A DNA stretch of 50,256 bases from JBBDRW01 sp040905265 (GCA_040905265.1 JBBDRW010000043.1:1-50256), one strand, 5' to 3'; counted from the first letter of the stretch, positions 24,560 to 33,829 are shown. The notes: generated from the sequence alone by a model not told the origin. Numbers and translations are program-made.

Positions 24560-26698
24560 TCACCGTACAACCAACCTGCCCCGCATAGCGATATGGTGTC
24601 CGGGAAAGGTACAAAGGTAGGTATAGATCCCCGGTTCGTCGGGAGCCGAGAAGTAGATCGTTTCGCTGCCGGCAGGCTGTAGAAGAGATGTAAATGCGAT
24701 CACTTTCCCTGAGTCCGGAACATAATCCATATCACTTCCCTGAAGTCCGAGATTGATCGCCGCTTCACCGACTTCATCTCCCGCTTCCGGCTCTACCAGT
24801 ACAAAATTGTGGACCATGTTGTCATCATTGGTAAAGGTCAGTGCGACCCGATCCCCGCGATTCACCTCTATTTCTGTGATATCAAATTGGAGTCCCGGCT
24901 CTGTTCCCATCTCAATTTCACGGTCCGCATCGCCACCCCAGGCAAGAGGCATCTCTGTAACCCGTTTCATTTCACGCGGTATTGCAGTACCGGCCCCTTC
25001 GACATCCACATTTGCTTCTGCAGTTCCACTTCCGGAAACAGCGGCTCTTGCCGTTTGGCCGGGAGCGGGGGTCATCTCCTCTTCAGACAACCCTTCTCCC
25101 TCAGGAATGTGGTTCAGTGTATAGTAGCCAGTGTCGTGCAGAAGTGGCGTGCCATCCGCTGCCAGGAGTGCTCCCAGCTTGACTTCATGAATGTATTTCT
25201 CTCTCATATTGTCGACCGCCAGCCGAACACGCTTCCCGTCTTCAGAGACCTGCAATCCCCGGATCACAGCCGGTTCCTGCTCGATAATCGGGCTTCCATA
25301 GTCATATCGGTACATATAGGTGAAGCTTGTAACCGAGTAGAGTAAGGGATCAGAAGCCAGCTCCCGGTCTACAGGGTGTGTAAACTCGATCAGAAATCCG
25401 TCGGGCTGCGCCCGGATTGTCTTCATTTCGAACGGTATCTCTTCGTTCCAAACCATCCATTGCAAACCGTGTGTCTCTTCTCCGGTGGATCGCCATCCCC
25501 GGTCAGTCATTCCGACGAAGAGGGAACTGCCCGGACCGAATTCCATTCTCATCACACCCGACAAAAACCCTTCACTGAACGGGAAAACCGCTCCCTGATA
25601 CTCCCCGTTCACAATCTCCATATCCACCCGGTTGATGCGGGCGTGCCCCTGGTCACCCACAAAATAGTGTCCCTGAAAATGCGGGAAAAAACCTTCGCTG
25701 TCCTGAATCAGATCGGACGTAGATATGCCCATCAGGGTATGTGGAATCCAGACGGCCGGCAGTTTCAGCCCCGGTACCCGTGCTGCCGTTTCAAACATCG
25801 GACGTTCACTATCCACGATATCCTCTTTTTGAACGGAGACCGGGGATTCCGGATGATCCGCCCAGCGAAGCCCGGCAACGTTGCCAAGAAAATCACCCTC
25901 TTCCACATGAGAGATAAAGCCGGAGCCGATCCAGTCTCCCTGGTTTTCTGTATAGAGAATATCCCCCCGGTCATTGACCATCACCCCGGACGGGGATCGC
26001 ATACCAGTTGCAATAGGATTCATTTCACCTTCGGGAGTGATGGCCATCGCCCATCCCCTCCAGGGAACCCTGCTCTCAGCTTCCCACCATTTCTCATCTC
26101 CGAATGCGACATTTCCGGTAACAACCATATCTCCATTGGGAAGAAAGGCCGGGCCAAACGAGTACTCATGGTAGTGTCCGGAGATCGGCCAGGCATAGAT
26201 ACGTTCGTACAGGTCCGCTTTCCCGTCTTTGTCTGTATCTGTCAAACGGTTCAGTTCGCCCCTCTGTGCGACGTAGAATGAACCGTCCCTGTATTCAAGT
26301 CCAAGAATTTCATACAGACCCTCTGCGAATTTTGTATAGTGAGGAGGGACGCCATCCCCAAGTACGGGATTGTCCAGTATCCAGATCTCTCCCCGCCTGG
26401 TGGCAACAGCCAGTTTCCCGTTCGGCAACCGCTCCAGGCCGCCGACTTCCAATTCAACCCCGGCTGGTGCAGGAATTGTCAGGATTCGGTAGTAGTCGTT
26501 CTCACTGACCTCGATCACCGAATCGGCATCGGCAGCCTGATAACCGTCATTCGATTCAAACGGCCTGGCATAGGATTCCGGGAGCAGGAGCAGAGTAAAC
26601 AGCATCCCTGTACAGAGTGAACAGAGTATTCTCATGAAGGTATCAGTTTGATTCATCCGGAGTTCAGATCGGTTTGATTTGAATGTGAGCATATTCAT
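24560..26698 (-). CDS. Beta-propeller sorbosone/glucose-dehydrogenase-like protein fused to a C-terminal cupredoxin
   Basis: 712 residues from the first ATG; Met15 or Met22 is a more natural start for the signal peptide MRILCSLCTGMLFTLLLLPE (cleaved near ESYA/RPF). The main part (about 70-430) is a PQQ-sugar-dehydrogenase-like beta-propeller with repeats such as GLERLPNGKLAVATRRGEIW and GPAFLPNGDMVVTG. A beta-sandwich linker and an Ala/Gly/Pro-rich hinge follow. The last 110 residues are an azurin-like cupredoxin with Cu ligands His in MVHNFVL and Cys/His/Met in YLCTFPGHHIAMRG. It is periplasmic. By family analogy the propeller oxidises a sugar or aldehyde and the copper site passes on electrons. 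It is downstream of the DUF1080 gene, 56 bases apart. Confidence 0.88.
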   Translation of the reverse strand: MNMLTFKSNRSELRMNQTDTFMRILCSLCTGMLFTLLLLPESYARPFESNDGYQAADADSVIEVSENDYYRILTIPAPAGVELEVGGLERLPNGKLAVATRRGEIWILDNPVLGDGVPPHYTKFAEGLYEILGLEYRDGSFYVAQRGELNRLTDTDKDGKADLYERIYAWPISGHYHEYSFGPAFLPNGDMVVTGNVAFGDEKWWEAESRVPWRGWAMAITPEGEMNPIATGMRSPSGVMVNDRGDILYTENQGDWIGSGFISHVEEGDFLGNVAGLRWADHPESPVSVQKEDIVDSERPMFETAARVPGLKLPAVWIPHTLMGISTSDLIQDSEGFFPHFQGHYFVGDQGHARINRVDMEIVNGEYQGAVFPFSEGFLSGVMRMEFGPGSSLFVGMTDRGWRSTGEETHGLQWMVWNEEIPFEMKTIRAQPDGFLIEFTHPVDRELASDPLLYSVTSFTYMYRYDYGSPIIEQEPAVIRGLQVSEDGKRVRLAVDNMREKYIHEVKLGALLAADGTPLLHDTGYYTLNHIPEGEGLSEEEMTPAPGQTARAAVSGSGTAEANVDVEGAGTAIPREMKRVTEMPLAWGGDADREIEMGTEPGLQFDITEIEVNRGDRVALTFTNDDNMVHNFVLVEPEAGDEVGEAAINLGLQGSDMDYVPDSGKVIAFTSLLQPAGSETIYFSAPDEPGIYTYLCTFPGHHIAMRGRLVVR

Positions 26699-26754
26699 AG
26701 GGACAAAGAGATTGAATCGAGGGTCATGGAGTGTCCGCAGATCACTGTAAACGG

Positions 26755-28221
26755 TTACCAGATATAGGTGTAGGAGAGGGCAGCTTCCTCACCGGCCGGG
26801 ACGCCAAGCAACAGTTCCCTCCCATTCTCCGTCTCACGGATCCATGCCTGTCTCTGCGAGTCAGGTTCCAGCCGGATATAGAAGGATTTGTCATCCGCCT
26901 GATAGAGACCGTTCGGCAGACGGGTTATCGACGTACCCGATGCAACACGGATCGTCAGCTCTTCTGCCGGAGAAGGGCGTTCAAATGAGAGCTCCCGGAC
27001 CAGTTCACGCCCGCCGTTTTGAGCATAGAACCTATCCTCAATCCTGTTGCTGTCAAGCTCATAGGTCAATGTTACATCCCCGTCCGGCCCAAACCGATAG
27101 TTATGAAACGTAAACGTTCGCTCCTCCTGCAGAGAATCAGGCCAGGCTGCATCACTCCCGGACAAAAAAGCAAATGCGGGAGCTCCGGAGAGATTGATAG
27201 CCGCCGGTTCATTCAGAGAGAGATTTCCTCCCCCGCGATTCACCCACATACTGTTCATATTGAGAAAGTCACCTTTCCAGATCTTCATTAGTGCAGAAGT
27301 ACGGGTATCAAATGCAAAGTGTACTCGCCCGGGATAACCGACCGCAATGGTGTGAGGATAGACCCGGCTGTCCAGTCTCATAAATCCATGCATCACTTTC
27401 GGCTCACTCTCCGGGTTCACAATGAGAGGCATTCGCCGGACATTCTCTGGCGGCGTAAGTGAATACTCATCCGCTTCCGGCACACGATACCGTATATTGC
27501 GAAATGCGACCGGCCCGTGATCTCCCTGAATTCTCAAAGGGCCGCGAACGGCTTCCAAATCATCCATGGACCCTCTTGTCGGGCCGACCAGTTCAACATT
27601 CTTATGAATGACCACACCGTTTAACCGAATCTCGACAACTCTGGCATTCTCGGTTTTTTCACCCAGATCGTTAAAGCGAGGTGCCCGGAACTGTATCCGC
27701 ATCGTTTGCCAGAGACCTGGCGCCCGCGTAGCGTTTTCCCGTGGAGGAACGCCCCCGTACCCTTCACCGTCTCTCCACATCTCATAGATACCACCCATAT
27801 CTCCGGATCGTGGATTCACAACGCCCCAGCTGTCCAACAGCTGAATCTCATATCTCCCCTGAAGATAAATTCCGGAGTTGGACTCACTGGCCATCATAAA
27901 TTCAAACTCGAGATCCAGATCCCCGTGTTCCCAGGCCGTATAGATATCTCTTCGGGAAGAGCCCTGATTTGTATTGATCAGGACACCGGTCCCGCTTTGA
28001 GCCTCGACATGAAGCCTCCGGCCAAACTCCATATAGACATCCCCGCCTATCTCCCAGTTTGCGGTTGTCCCTTCAAATTCATCCATTGTCTCCAGAGAGA
28101 GCTCCTGAAACGACGGATCATCGGATTGGGCATAAACCGGCAGGGCAAGAAAGAGTACAAGTCCGGTTACAATTCGCTGCTTCCATTTGGATTCCGGCCT
28201 GATCTGAATATCTGTTGCCAT
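26755..28221 (-). CDS. DUF1080 (3-keto-disaccharide hydrolase-like) protein
   Basis: The protein has 488 residues. A signal peptide within residues 12-31 (IVTGLVLFLALPVYA) is cleaved before QSDDP. The N-terminal half is a concanavalin-like DUF1080 domain: DLDLEFEFMMASESNSGIYL, GRYEIQLLDSW, GLWQTMRIQFRAPRF, and GPLRIQGDHGPVAFRNIRYR. The C-terminal half (about 260-488) is beta-rich without a family I recognise, and includes an HFAFDTRTSALMKIWKG stretch typical of proteins linked to cytochrome or propeller dehydrogenases. Some DUF1080 proteins hydrolyse 3-keto-glycosides. It is co-oriented with and 56 bases upstream of the propeller-cupredoxin gene, suggesting joint action on oxidised sugars (inference). 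Confidence 0.85.
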   Translation of the reverse strand: MATDIQIRPESKWKQRIVTGLVLFLALPVYAQSDDPSFQELSLETMDEFEGTTANWEIGGDVYMEFGRRLHVEAQSGTGVLINTNQGSSRRDIYTAWEHGDLDLEFEFMMASESNSGIYLQGRYEIQLLDSWGVVNPRSGDMGGIYEMWRDGEGYGGVPPRENATRAPGLWQTMRIQFRAPRFNDLGEKTENARVVEIRLNGVVIHKNVELVGPTRGSMDDLEAVRGPLRIQGDHGPVAFRNIRYRVPEADEYSLTPPENVRRMPLIVNPESEPKVMHGFMRLDSRVYPHTIAVGYPGRVHFAFDTRTSALMKIWKGDFLNMNSMWVNRGGGNLSLNEPAAINLSGAPAFAFLSGSDAAWPDSLQEERTFTFHNYRFGPDGDVTLTYELDSNRIEDRFYAQNGGRELVRELSFERPSPAEELTIRVASGTSITRLPNGLYQADDKSFYIRLEPDSQRQAWIRETENGRELLLGVPAGEEAALSYTYIW

Positions 28222-28444
28222 ATGATAGTAAGGGTTCTATTGTTTCAAGGGAAACTTTGCAAAACTCGACGAGTACCCAAATCGTTGGGATTTCCGACAA
28301 TATGTCAGCCAATTCAAAACCTCTGCTTCAGAAACCGAAACCGGTTACGTTACCTCAATCGGCAAGGAATATCGTACAAAAAACTTGAAAAGCGAAGTGT
28401 GTGGCACGAATCTAAAATAAATCGTACTACGGGAAGAAAAAAAA

Positions 28445-28458
28445 TAAGATTTATCTTA
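28445..28458. promoter_or_regulatory. Palindrome upstream of receiver gene
   Basis: TAAGAT-TT-ATCTTA, 58 bases before the ATG at 28517. It is a possible operator in the 295-base divergent region (28222-28516) between the DUF1080 gene and the receiver-M1 peptidase unit. No clear promoter hexamers. Confidence 0.35.
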
Positions 28459-28516
28459 CTTTACAGGAAGGTCAAACTCCCCGTCGATATATTTTCTGTA
28501 ATTCAGAACCTACGGT

Positions 28517-28903
28517 ATGGAAGAGTCAAGAAAAACAGTACTCATAGTAGAAGACGATCTTATCCTGAACCTTCTCTATGAGAGTTATATGGATAAGCTC
28601 CGGTTTGCGACAAAGGGAGAACTTGTTCAGGGAATCAATGCCATCGAAATGGTCCGGGAGTTGAATCCTGACCTGATTCTCATGGATATTGCACTGGAAG
28701 GCGATCTGGATGGCATCGATACTATGAAAGAAATCCGATCATTTTCTGATGTACCGGTCATCTATGTCACCGGAAACTCGGATCAGAAACACCGGCAAAG
28801 AGCGAAAGAGGTAGGGTATATTGAGTACCTGATCAAACCGATCGATTTTGAAGACCTGAAAGAAGCCGTCCACAAACTTTTCAATAATCATCCATCATCA
28901 TGA
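28517..28903 (+). CDS. Stand-alone response-regulator receiver protein
   Basis: The protein has 128 residues and is a CheY-like receiver only. The acidic pair lies in LIVEDD, phosphoacceptor Asp57 in LILMDIALEGDLDG, Thr in VIYVTGNSD, and Lys in YLIKPIDF. Its stop overlaps the ATG of the M1 peptidase gene by four bases (ATGA), so translation is probably coupled. A kinase/regulator pair follows the peptidase. It resembles the receiver at 8456 (same TGNSD-K-R segment). Its partner kinase is unknown. No SD. Confidence 0.9.
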   Translation: MEESRKTVLIVEDDLILNLLYESYMDKLRFATKGELVQGINAIEMVRELNPDLILMDIALEGDLDGIDTMKEIRSFSDVPVIYVTGNSDQKHRQRAKEVGYIEYLIKPIDFEDLKEAVHKLFNNHPSS

Positions 28904-30909
28904 GAAATCTGCGACTTCTCACTATCTCTACTGTACGATTTGCTCTCATTTTCCTGCTGGCAGTCTCTTGCTCATCCGTCCGGCAAACCGGCAGCCAGAT
29001 GGAAGAAACCTCTTCAATTCAGCCGGAACGGCCAATTCCCTACCCGCTTGAAATTCCGGCCGGATATCTGAACGCCGTAGAAACCGGCACACGTACAGCA
29101 GAGGGAGAGCCGGGCCCATCCTATTGGCAAAATGAAGCCTCTTACCAGCTCAAAGCGGAACTGATTCCTTCTGAGTACCGGGTGAATGGGTCAGCCTCAA
29201 TCGAGTTCACCAATTTTTCGTCCGACGGCTTGCCGTTCCTGCTGGTTGAATTGAGTCAGAACCTGCACAAGGCGGGCACCATGAAGAAGGAAAACACTGA
29301 AATAACCGGGGGAATTGAACTACTCCGGATAAGCCTCAACAACACCGAGCTTGAGGAGCAGCCGGATGGACAGCCGCTCAGGCAGGGCGAACCCTCCTAT
29401 CTGATAGATGCCACCAGAATGATCCTTGTTCTCGATGAGACACTCCAAACAGGGGAAACAGCTGATCTGGAGATTGAATGGACATTTGTCGTGCCACAGC
29501 AGGGTGCTTCCGGCCGAATGGGCCACAGCAGGGATAATCTATTTTACATTGCTTACTGGTATCCAAAGGTTTCTGTTTACGACGATGCAAACGGTTGGTT
29601 TGATGATCCTTTCCTTGGCAATGCAGAATTTTATCACGGTTTTGCAGATTATGAATTTGAGGTGACTCTTCCCGACAACTGGCTCGTCATGGGCTCCGGC
29701 GAATTTTTGAACCCGGATGACGTGCTGGCAGACCATGTTCTTGAGAGATACCGGGAAGCCGGAAACAGTGACGAGGTCTTGCCGATTGTTACTGAAGCGG
29801 ATTTCGGCGGGGCCACACAGTTTTCTGAAGACGGCCTGCATACATGGAAATTTTCAGCGGAACGGGTTCGGGATGTTGCGTTCAGTGCTACCCGGGAGTC
29901 TGTATGGGATGGCGCCAGAACGCCGGCAGGTGACCTGGACGGAGACGGCCAGGAGGAGTATACACGCATCAACTCTTTCTACCGAACAACAGCTCCTCTG
30001 TGGACTGAACAGGCAGCCTATTCGCAACACTCAATCACATTTCTATCTGAGTATCTCGACCTCCCCTACCCCTGGCCTCACATGACGTCTGTAGAAGGGG
30101 AAGAGATCATTGGAGGAGGGATGGAGTTCCCCATGATGACTATCATCGGGAGCTATAACGGCCAGAATCCGCAACGACTCCACAGTGTAACGGCTCATGA
30201 GTTCGCACATATGTGGATTCCGATGATATTAAGTACCAACGAGAGGAGATACAGCTGGATGGACGAAGGGTTTACAACATTTAATACCCACCAGGCAATG
30301 GCAGACGCCTATCCGGATGACTACGAGAATCTCGATATGTTTGCAAACTATCTTCAAATCGCAGGTACCGATTATGAAGGGCCCATGATTCGCTGGTCCG
30401 ATTACCACTATCCGGGGCCGGCATTTGGAGTGGCCTCCTACCCCAAGCCTGCTTCGGTACTCCAGGCGCTTCAGGGGATATTGGGTGAAGAGCTTTTTCT
30501 GGAAGCGTACCACAGCTTTATCGACCGATGGACGTACAAGCACCCTTATCCGTGGGACTTTTTTCAAACGGTAGAAGATGTCACAGGGCTTGAACTGGAT
30601 TGGTTTTGGCGAAGCTGGTATTATGAAACCTGGACGCTGAACCACTCGATCGAACATGTCTCCAGAGATGGCTCCGAAACAACCATTGAAATCCGGGATA
30701 ACGGATTTGTACCCATGCCGGTACACCTGACGATCCGATTTGAAAACGGCAGCGAGAGAGAGGAGATCATTCCGGTTGATGAATGGCTTATGGGAAAGAA
30801 GAGCGTGACTTTCAGGATCGAGAGTAAAGAGACAGTCGAGTCCGTAACGATCGACCGTGAGAATAACTTCCCGTATGTCGACAGGTCGAATTTGAATTGG
30901 AATCGATAG
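28900..30909 (+). CDS. M1-family metallopeptidase lipoprotein
   Basis: The protein has 669 residues. Signal peptide with lipobox FLLAVSC (Cys about 25), so it is lipid-anchored outside the cytoplasm. The gluzincin zinc site is H433-EFAH437 with Glu456 in WMDEGFTTF (HExxH-X18-E). The exopeptidase-type motif appears as IIGGGMEFPMMT instead of GAMEN. An N-terminal beta-saddle domain (SYQLKAELIPSEYRVNGSAS) precedes the catalytic domain. It cleaves N-terminal residues from peptides or acts as a scavenging protease. It starts inside the last codons of the receiver gene. A hairpin (30906-30925) covers its stop, and a kinase follows 88 bases later. Confidence 0.94.
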   Translation: MRNLRLLTISTVRFALIFLLAVSCSSVRQTGSQMEETSSIQPERPIPYPLEIPAGYLNAVETGTRTAEGEPGPSYWQNEASYQLKAELIPSEYRVNGSASIEFTNFSSDGLPFLLVELSQNLHKAGTMKKENTEITGGIELLRISLNNTELEEQPDGQPLRQGEPSYLIDATRMILVLDETLQTGETADLEIEWTFVVPQQGASGRMGHSRDNLFYIAYWYPKVSVYDDANGWFDDPFLGNAEFYHGFADYEFEVTLPDNWLVMGSGEFLNPDDVLADHVLERYREAGNSDEVLPIVTEADFGGATQFSEDGLHTWKFSAERVRDVAFSATRESVWDGARTPAGDLDGDGQEEYTRINSFYRTTAPLWTEQAAYSQHSITFLSEYLDLPYPWPHMTSVEGEEIIGGGMEFPMMTIIGSYNGQNPQRLHSVTAHEFAHMWIPMILSTNERRYSWMDEGFTTFNTHQAMADAYPDDYENLDMFANYLQIAGTDYEGPMIRWSDYHYPGPAFGVASYPKPASVLQALQGILGEELFLEAYHSFIDRWTYKHPYPWDFFQTVEDVTGLELDWFWRSWYYETWTLNHSIEHVSRDGSETTIEIRDNGFVPMPVHLTIRFENGSEREEIIPVDEWLMGKKSVTFRIESKETVESVTIDRENNFPYVDRSNLNWNR

Positions 30910-30925
30910 AATTGTAAAATTCTAT
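30906..30925. terminator. Hairpin across the M1 peptidase stop codon
   Basis: ATAGAATT-GTAA-AATTCTAT, a perfect 8-bp A/T-rich stem including the TAG stop. Weak as a terminator (no T-tract). It may separate expression of the peptidase from the downstream kinase gene. Confidence 0.35.
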
Positions 30926-30997
30926 AATAACGGGCCGTAACTCTTCTAATTTGACTAATTTATATCGATACTGTTTGTCAGGTAGAAAAGGGAGCCT

Positions 30998-32710
30998 ATG
31001 AACAACCTCAAAAATTTACGTGCAATCTCGTTCGGGATTGGCCTCATCGCAGTCATTGCGCTGACTGTGATGAATATCTACTCCCTGTATGAACTGCGGG
31101 AGAGTTCGATTGAGTCGGCAAAAGAGAATAAGAGAAGCCACATCGATGAATTTTCCCGGGAGGTCTCCTGGCATTTTAATTTCCCTTCACGTGAAGTTCG
31201 AAAATTCGGCGATGACGGGGTGGGCCATTTTCAAGAGTACTACGCCCAAACCGGTAAACTTCCCACCAAACTCCGGAAAAGCCTTGGAACGGTAAGCGAA
31301 AACCGGATCTTCAGTGAGATCTACTTTACCCCTCATGCAACAGATCACTGTATCGATTTTATGCAGCCGATGTTCAGGTATAACCCTGACACCAACGAAA
31401 TGGATCGGGCCGATATGGTTCCGGAGGTGGTATGCGACGGCATCGGCCTCGCCCGATCCAGGGTACAAACCATGATTGACGAACTCCGGTGGAGCAACCA
31501 GATTACATATGACCTGCATCGAAGCATGACGATCTCCCTGATCAACCGGTCGGACAATACCATTTTCGGGCATCTCAATTTTGTGATCGACCGTGACTAT
31601 CTGGTCAATGAGTACTTTCCCGAAAAGCTGGAAGATAAGTTCGGAGAAGCAGACGAAAGCGGCATTGTCGTCTGGCTGATTGACGATGTATTCACAAACA
31701 TCATTGGCAGTTCAGATCCAACCTACGATTTTAACTGGCGGGAGATCGATATTCGCCAGCGGTTTCCGGATCTCCCTGAAAACTGGATCCTGTATGCCAA
31801 GTTCATTGATTCTCCGACGATTGCAGCCAGTAATGCGTCTTGGATACGAAACCTCCTTGTGTTGGGCACTGCGGTATTTGCTCTTTTTGGAGCCCTTATT
31901 TTCATGTACATCACCTCCAAACGGGAAAGGGAACTGGCCCAGCGGCAGGCGGGATTTTTAGCCAATGTAACGCATGAACTGAAAACACCGCTGGCTGCCA
32001 TGCAGGCAGCAGGGGAGAATATCAGTGACGGTCGTGTTACGGACGGCAACAGGCTGAAAACATATGGGAACCATATCTATAACGAATCAATCCGGCTTCG
32101 GAAAATGATCGACAAGCTTCTGGATATCGCCCGTTTTGATGCCGGAACCTCCAATACGATTCAGAGAGCACCGCAGAAGCTGGATGAGATGGCTCGCCAA
32201 TTCTTCCGGGATCATTACAATTATGTAACTTCGAAAGGATTTCGGTTCACACTTGCGTCTGATACAAATATCCCACTGGCCATGGTCGACAGTGACCATA
32301 TCGAAACGATCCTCAGCAACCTGGTTGAAAATGCCCTCAAATACAGCACGGATACGAAAGAGATTCATATCGGGATACGGCAGAAGGACAACCATGTAAG
32401 CCTGCATGTCCGGGACAGAGGAGTCGGCATTCCGAAACGTGCGCAAAAACAGATTTTTGAGAAGTTCTATCGAATAGAAGATACCCTGACCGCAAGGACC
32501 AAGGGACACGGGCTGGGTTTATCCATCGTCCAAAACCTTGTAACCCTGAATGGAGGCCGGATTGACGTTGAGAGCAAGCCGGGCCAGGGTTCAACGTTTA
32601 TCGTCTCGTTTCCTGTCTTTTTGGAGAGTACACAGACAGACAAGAAGAGCGAATCCACTCCACGCAAGAAATCCCGTAAAATGACAGGGGAAAGTGAATA
32701 TGCAGAATAA
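30998..32710 (+). CDS. Membrane sensor histidine kinase (HisKA-HATPase)
   Basis: The protein has 570 residues. TM1 (about 10-30) and TM2 (about 284-305) enclose a periplasmic sensor region of about 250 residues with two Cys (HCIDF, VVCDG) and no family I recognise. TM2 runs directly into the dimerisation helix without an evident HAMP domain. His326 lies in FLANVTHELKTPLAAM. The HATPase is intact: NLVENALKYS, RDRGVGIP, KGHGLGLSIV. The C-terminus is Lys/Ser-rich. AAAAGGGAGCCT before the ATG is a usable SD. Its end overlaps the start of the PhoB-type regulator gene, its evident partner. Confidence 0.95.
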   Translation: MNNLKNLRAISFGIGLIAVIALTVMNIYSLYELRESSIESAKENKRSHIDEFSREVSWHFNFPSREVRKFGDDGVGHFQEYYAQTGKLPTKLRKSLGTVSENRIFSEIYFTPHATDHCIDFMQPMFRYNPDTNEMDRADMVPEVVCDGIGLARSRVQTMIDELRWSNQITYDLHRSMTISLINRSDNTIFGHLNFVIDRDYLVNEYFPEKLEDKFGEADESGIVVWLIDDVFTNIIGSSDPTYDFNWREIDIRQRFPDLPENWILYAKFIDSPTIAASNASWIRNLLVLGTAVFALFGALIFMYITSKRERELAQRQAGFLANVTHELKTPLAAMQAAGENISDGRVTDGNRLKTYGNHIYNESIRLRKMIDKLLDIARFDAGTSNTIQRAPQKLDEMARQFFRDHYNYVTSKGFRFTLASDTNIPLAMVDSDHIETILSNLVENALKYSTDTKEIHIGIRQKDNHVSLHVRDRGVGIPKRAQKQIFEKFYRIEDTLTARTKGHGLGLSIVQNLVTLNGGRIDVESKPGQGSTFIVSFPVFLESTQTDKKSESTPRKKSRKMTGESEYAE

Positions 32711-33407
32711 AAATTCGAAAAAAATCGTCATCGTTGAAGATGAGCCGAGCCTTGTGTTCACACTTCGAGATACCCTGGAAAGTGAAGGGTATCAGGTTCA
32801 TGTAGTAGAGGATGGAAACAAAGCCGTAGATATGGTAAACCGCGTCGATCCGGATCTGATGCTGCTTGACCTGATGCTACCCGGAAAGAGTGGTTATGAC
32901 ATCTGCAAAGAGATCCGGAAACTGAACTACACCTTCCCGATTATTATGCTCACGGCTCGCGACCAGGAGATTGACAAGGTAACCGGGCTGAACATCGGTG
33001 CCGACGATTATCTGACAAAACCGTTTGGTGTCAAGGAGCTGTTGGCGCGAATCAATGCAAGGCTTCGCCGATCGAGCACCTACTCAAAATCCGAACCGAT
33101 CGACTCGCTGGAACTAGAGCCTGTTCATATCAACCTGAAGGACGCCCGAGTCATTAAGCCCGGAGACCAAAAGGTCGAGCTTTCCACACGTGAAGTGGAG
33201 CTAATCCGATACCTCGTCTCCAAAGCCAATGAACCGATTTCACGGGATGAACTGCTGGAAAAGGTCTGGAGATACGAATTCAGCACCAATACGCGTACCG
33301 TTGATGTCCATATATCCAAGTTACGTGCAAAGATTGAAATGCATGCAGACGATCCCCGTTATCTGGTAACCCTTCACGGTGTCGGCTATATGCTCAAGAT
33401 CAATTAA
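32700..33407 (+). CDS. OmpR/PhoB-family response regulator
   Basis: 235 residues from the ATG at 32700 (a GTG six bases earlier is in frame but less likely; AGGGGAAAG fits as SD). The receiver has the acidic pair in IVEDEP, phosphoacceptor Asp57 in LMLLDLMLPG, Thr in MLTARD, and Lys in LTKPFGVKEL. The winged helix (about 140-232) has LSTREVELIRYLVSKANEPI, EKVWRYEFSTNTRTVDVHIS, and the wing YLVTLHGVGYML. It binds DNA when phosphorylated by the upstream kinase, whose stop codon lies 9-11 bases inside this gene. Last gene of the receiver-peptidase-kinase-regulator series. Confidence 0.95.
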   Translation: MQNKNSKKIVIVEDEPSLVFTLRDTLESEGYQVHVVEDGNKAVDMVNRVDPDLMLLDLMLPGKSGYDICKEIRKLNYTFPIIMLTARDQEIDKVTGLNIGADDYLTKPFGVKELLARINARLRRSSTYSKSEPIDSLELEPVHINLKDARVIKPGDQKVELSTREVELIRYLVSKANEPISRDELLEKVWRYEFSTNTRTVDVHISKLRAKIEMHADDPRYLVTLHGVGYMLKIN

Positions 33408-33615
33408 TACCCCGTCTTCACTTATCCATTTCACTCCTTTCTCTCCAGTGGCCCGGCACACTTCACTCTCCGCACAGTAATCCGCCGCATCACTGATAAA
33501 TCGTTCCGGCCAGAACTTCAGACAAGCCATCCAAAATTCTGTTTATAATTAAAAAAGCGCTTTTCCTTAATATAAATTAATAATTAAATATTTATATAAA
33601 TATTGCCTTATTTAT

Positions 33616-33645
33616 TTGCTTCATATATGATTTATGACTTATAAT
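33616..33645 (+). promoter_or_regulatory. Sigma70-like promoter of small gene
   Basis: TTGCTT (33616-33621) and a perfect TATAAT (33640-33645), 18 bases apart, in an A/T-rich stretch. The predicted transcript start is near 33652, about 15 bases before the ATG of the 21-codon ORF. Confidence 0.6.
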
Positions 33646-33666
33646 ACACTTGTCAAGAAGGTGATT

Positions 33667-33732
33667 ATGAATGTTCCGTTCAGCATCATGAGATCACTCA
33701 GTACACATACTGATGTGTTTCCATCGACATAG
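33667..33732 (+). CDS. Candidate small protein, 21 residues
   Basis: ATG...TAG encodes MNVPFSIMRSLSTHTDVFPS followed by Thr. AAGAAGGTG ends three bases before the ATG, a better SD than most genes in this window have. A sigma70-like promoter lies just upstream and a strong hairpin terminator starts 10 bases after the stop. This gives a self-contained transcript of about 125 nt. Either the peptide or the RNA could be the product. There is no recognisable family. It follows the kinase/regulator pair and converges on rarA. Confidence 0.45.
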   Translation: MNVPFSIMRSLSTHTDVFPST

Positions 33733-33742
33733 AACAGTAGAG

Positions 33743-33780
33743 ATATCCGGGAGCTGACTACTCCCGGATATTCATTTTAT
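33743..33780 (+). terminator. Rho-independent terminator of small gene
   Basis: Perfect 11-bp stem ATATCCGGGAG/CTCCCGGATAT (33743-33753, 33761-33771) with a 7-base loop, followed by TTCATTTTAT. Confidence 0.85.
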
Positions 33781-33829
33781 CTGATATCTGCTCCAACCGC
33801 ATCTTGTCGATCCATCCGTCAAGTGCCAC

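Noticed and set aside
25376..26281. Plus-strand ORF of 301 codons opposite the beta-propeller gene
   Set aside because: Shadow frame: Cys/His/Pro-rich translation without domain features, fully within the real gene.
27706..28581. Plus-strand ORF of 291 codons opposite the DUF1080 gene
   Set aside because: Antisense to a convincing gene with signal peptide and domain; its translation has no recognisable domain and it runs over the start of the receiver gene.
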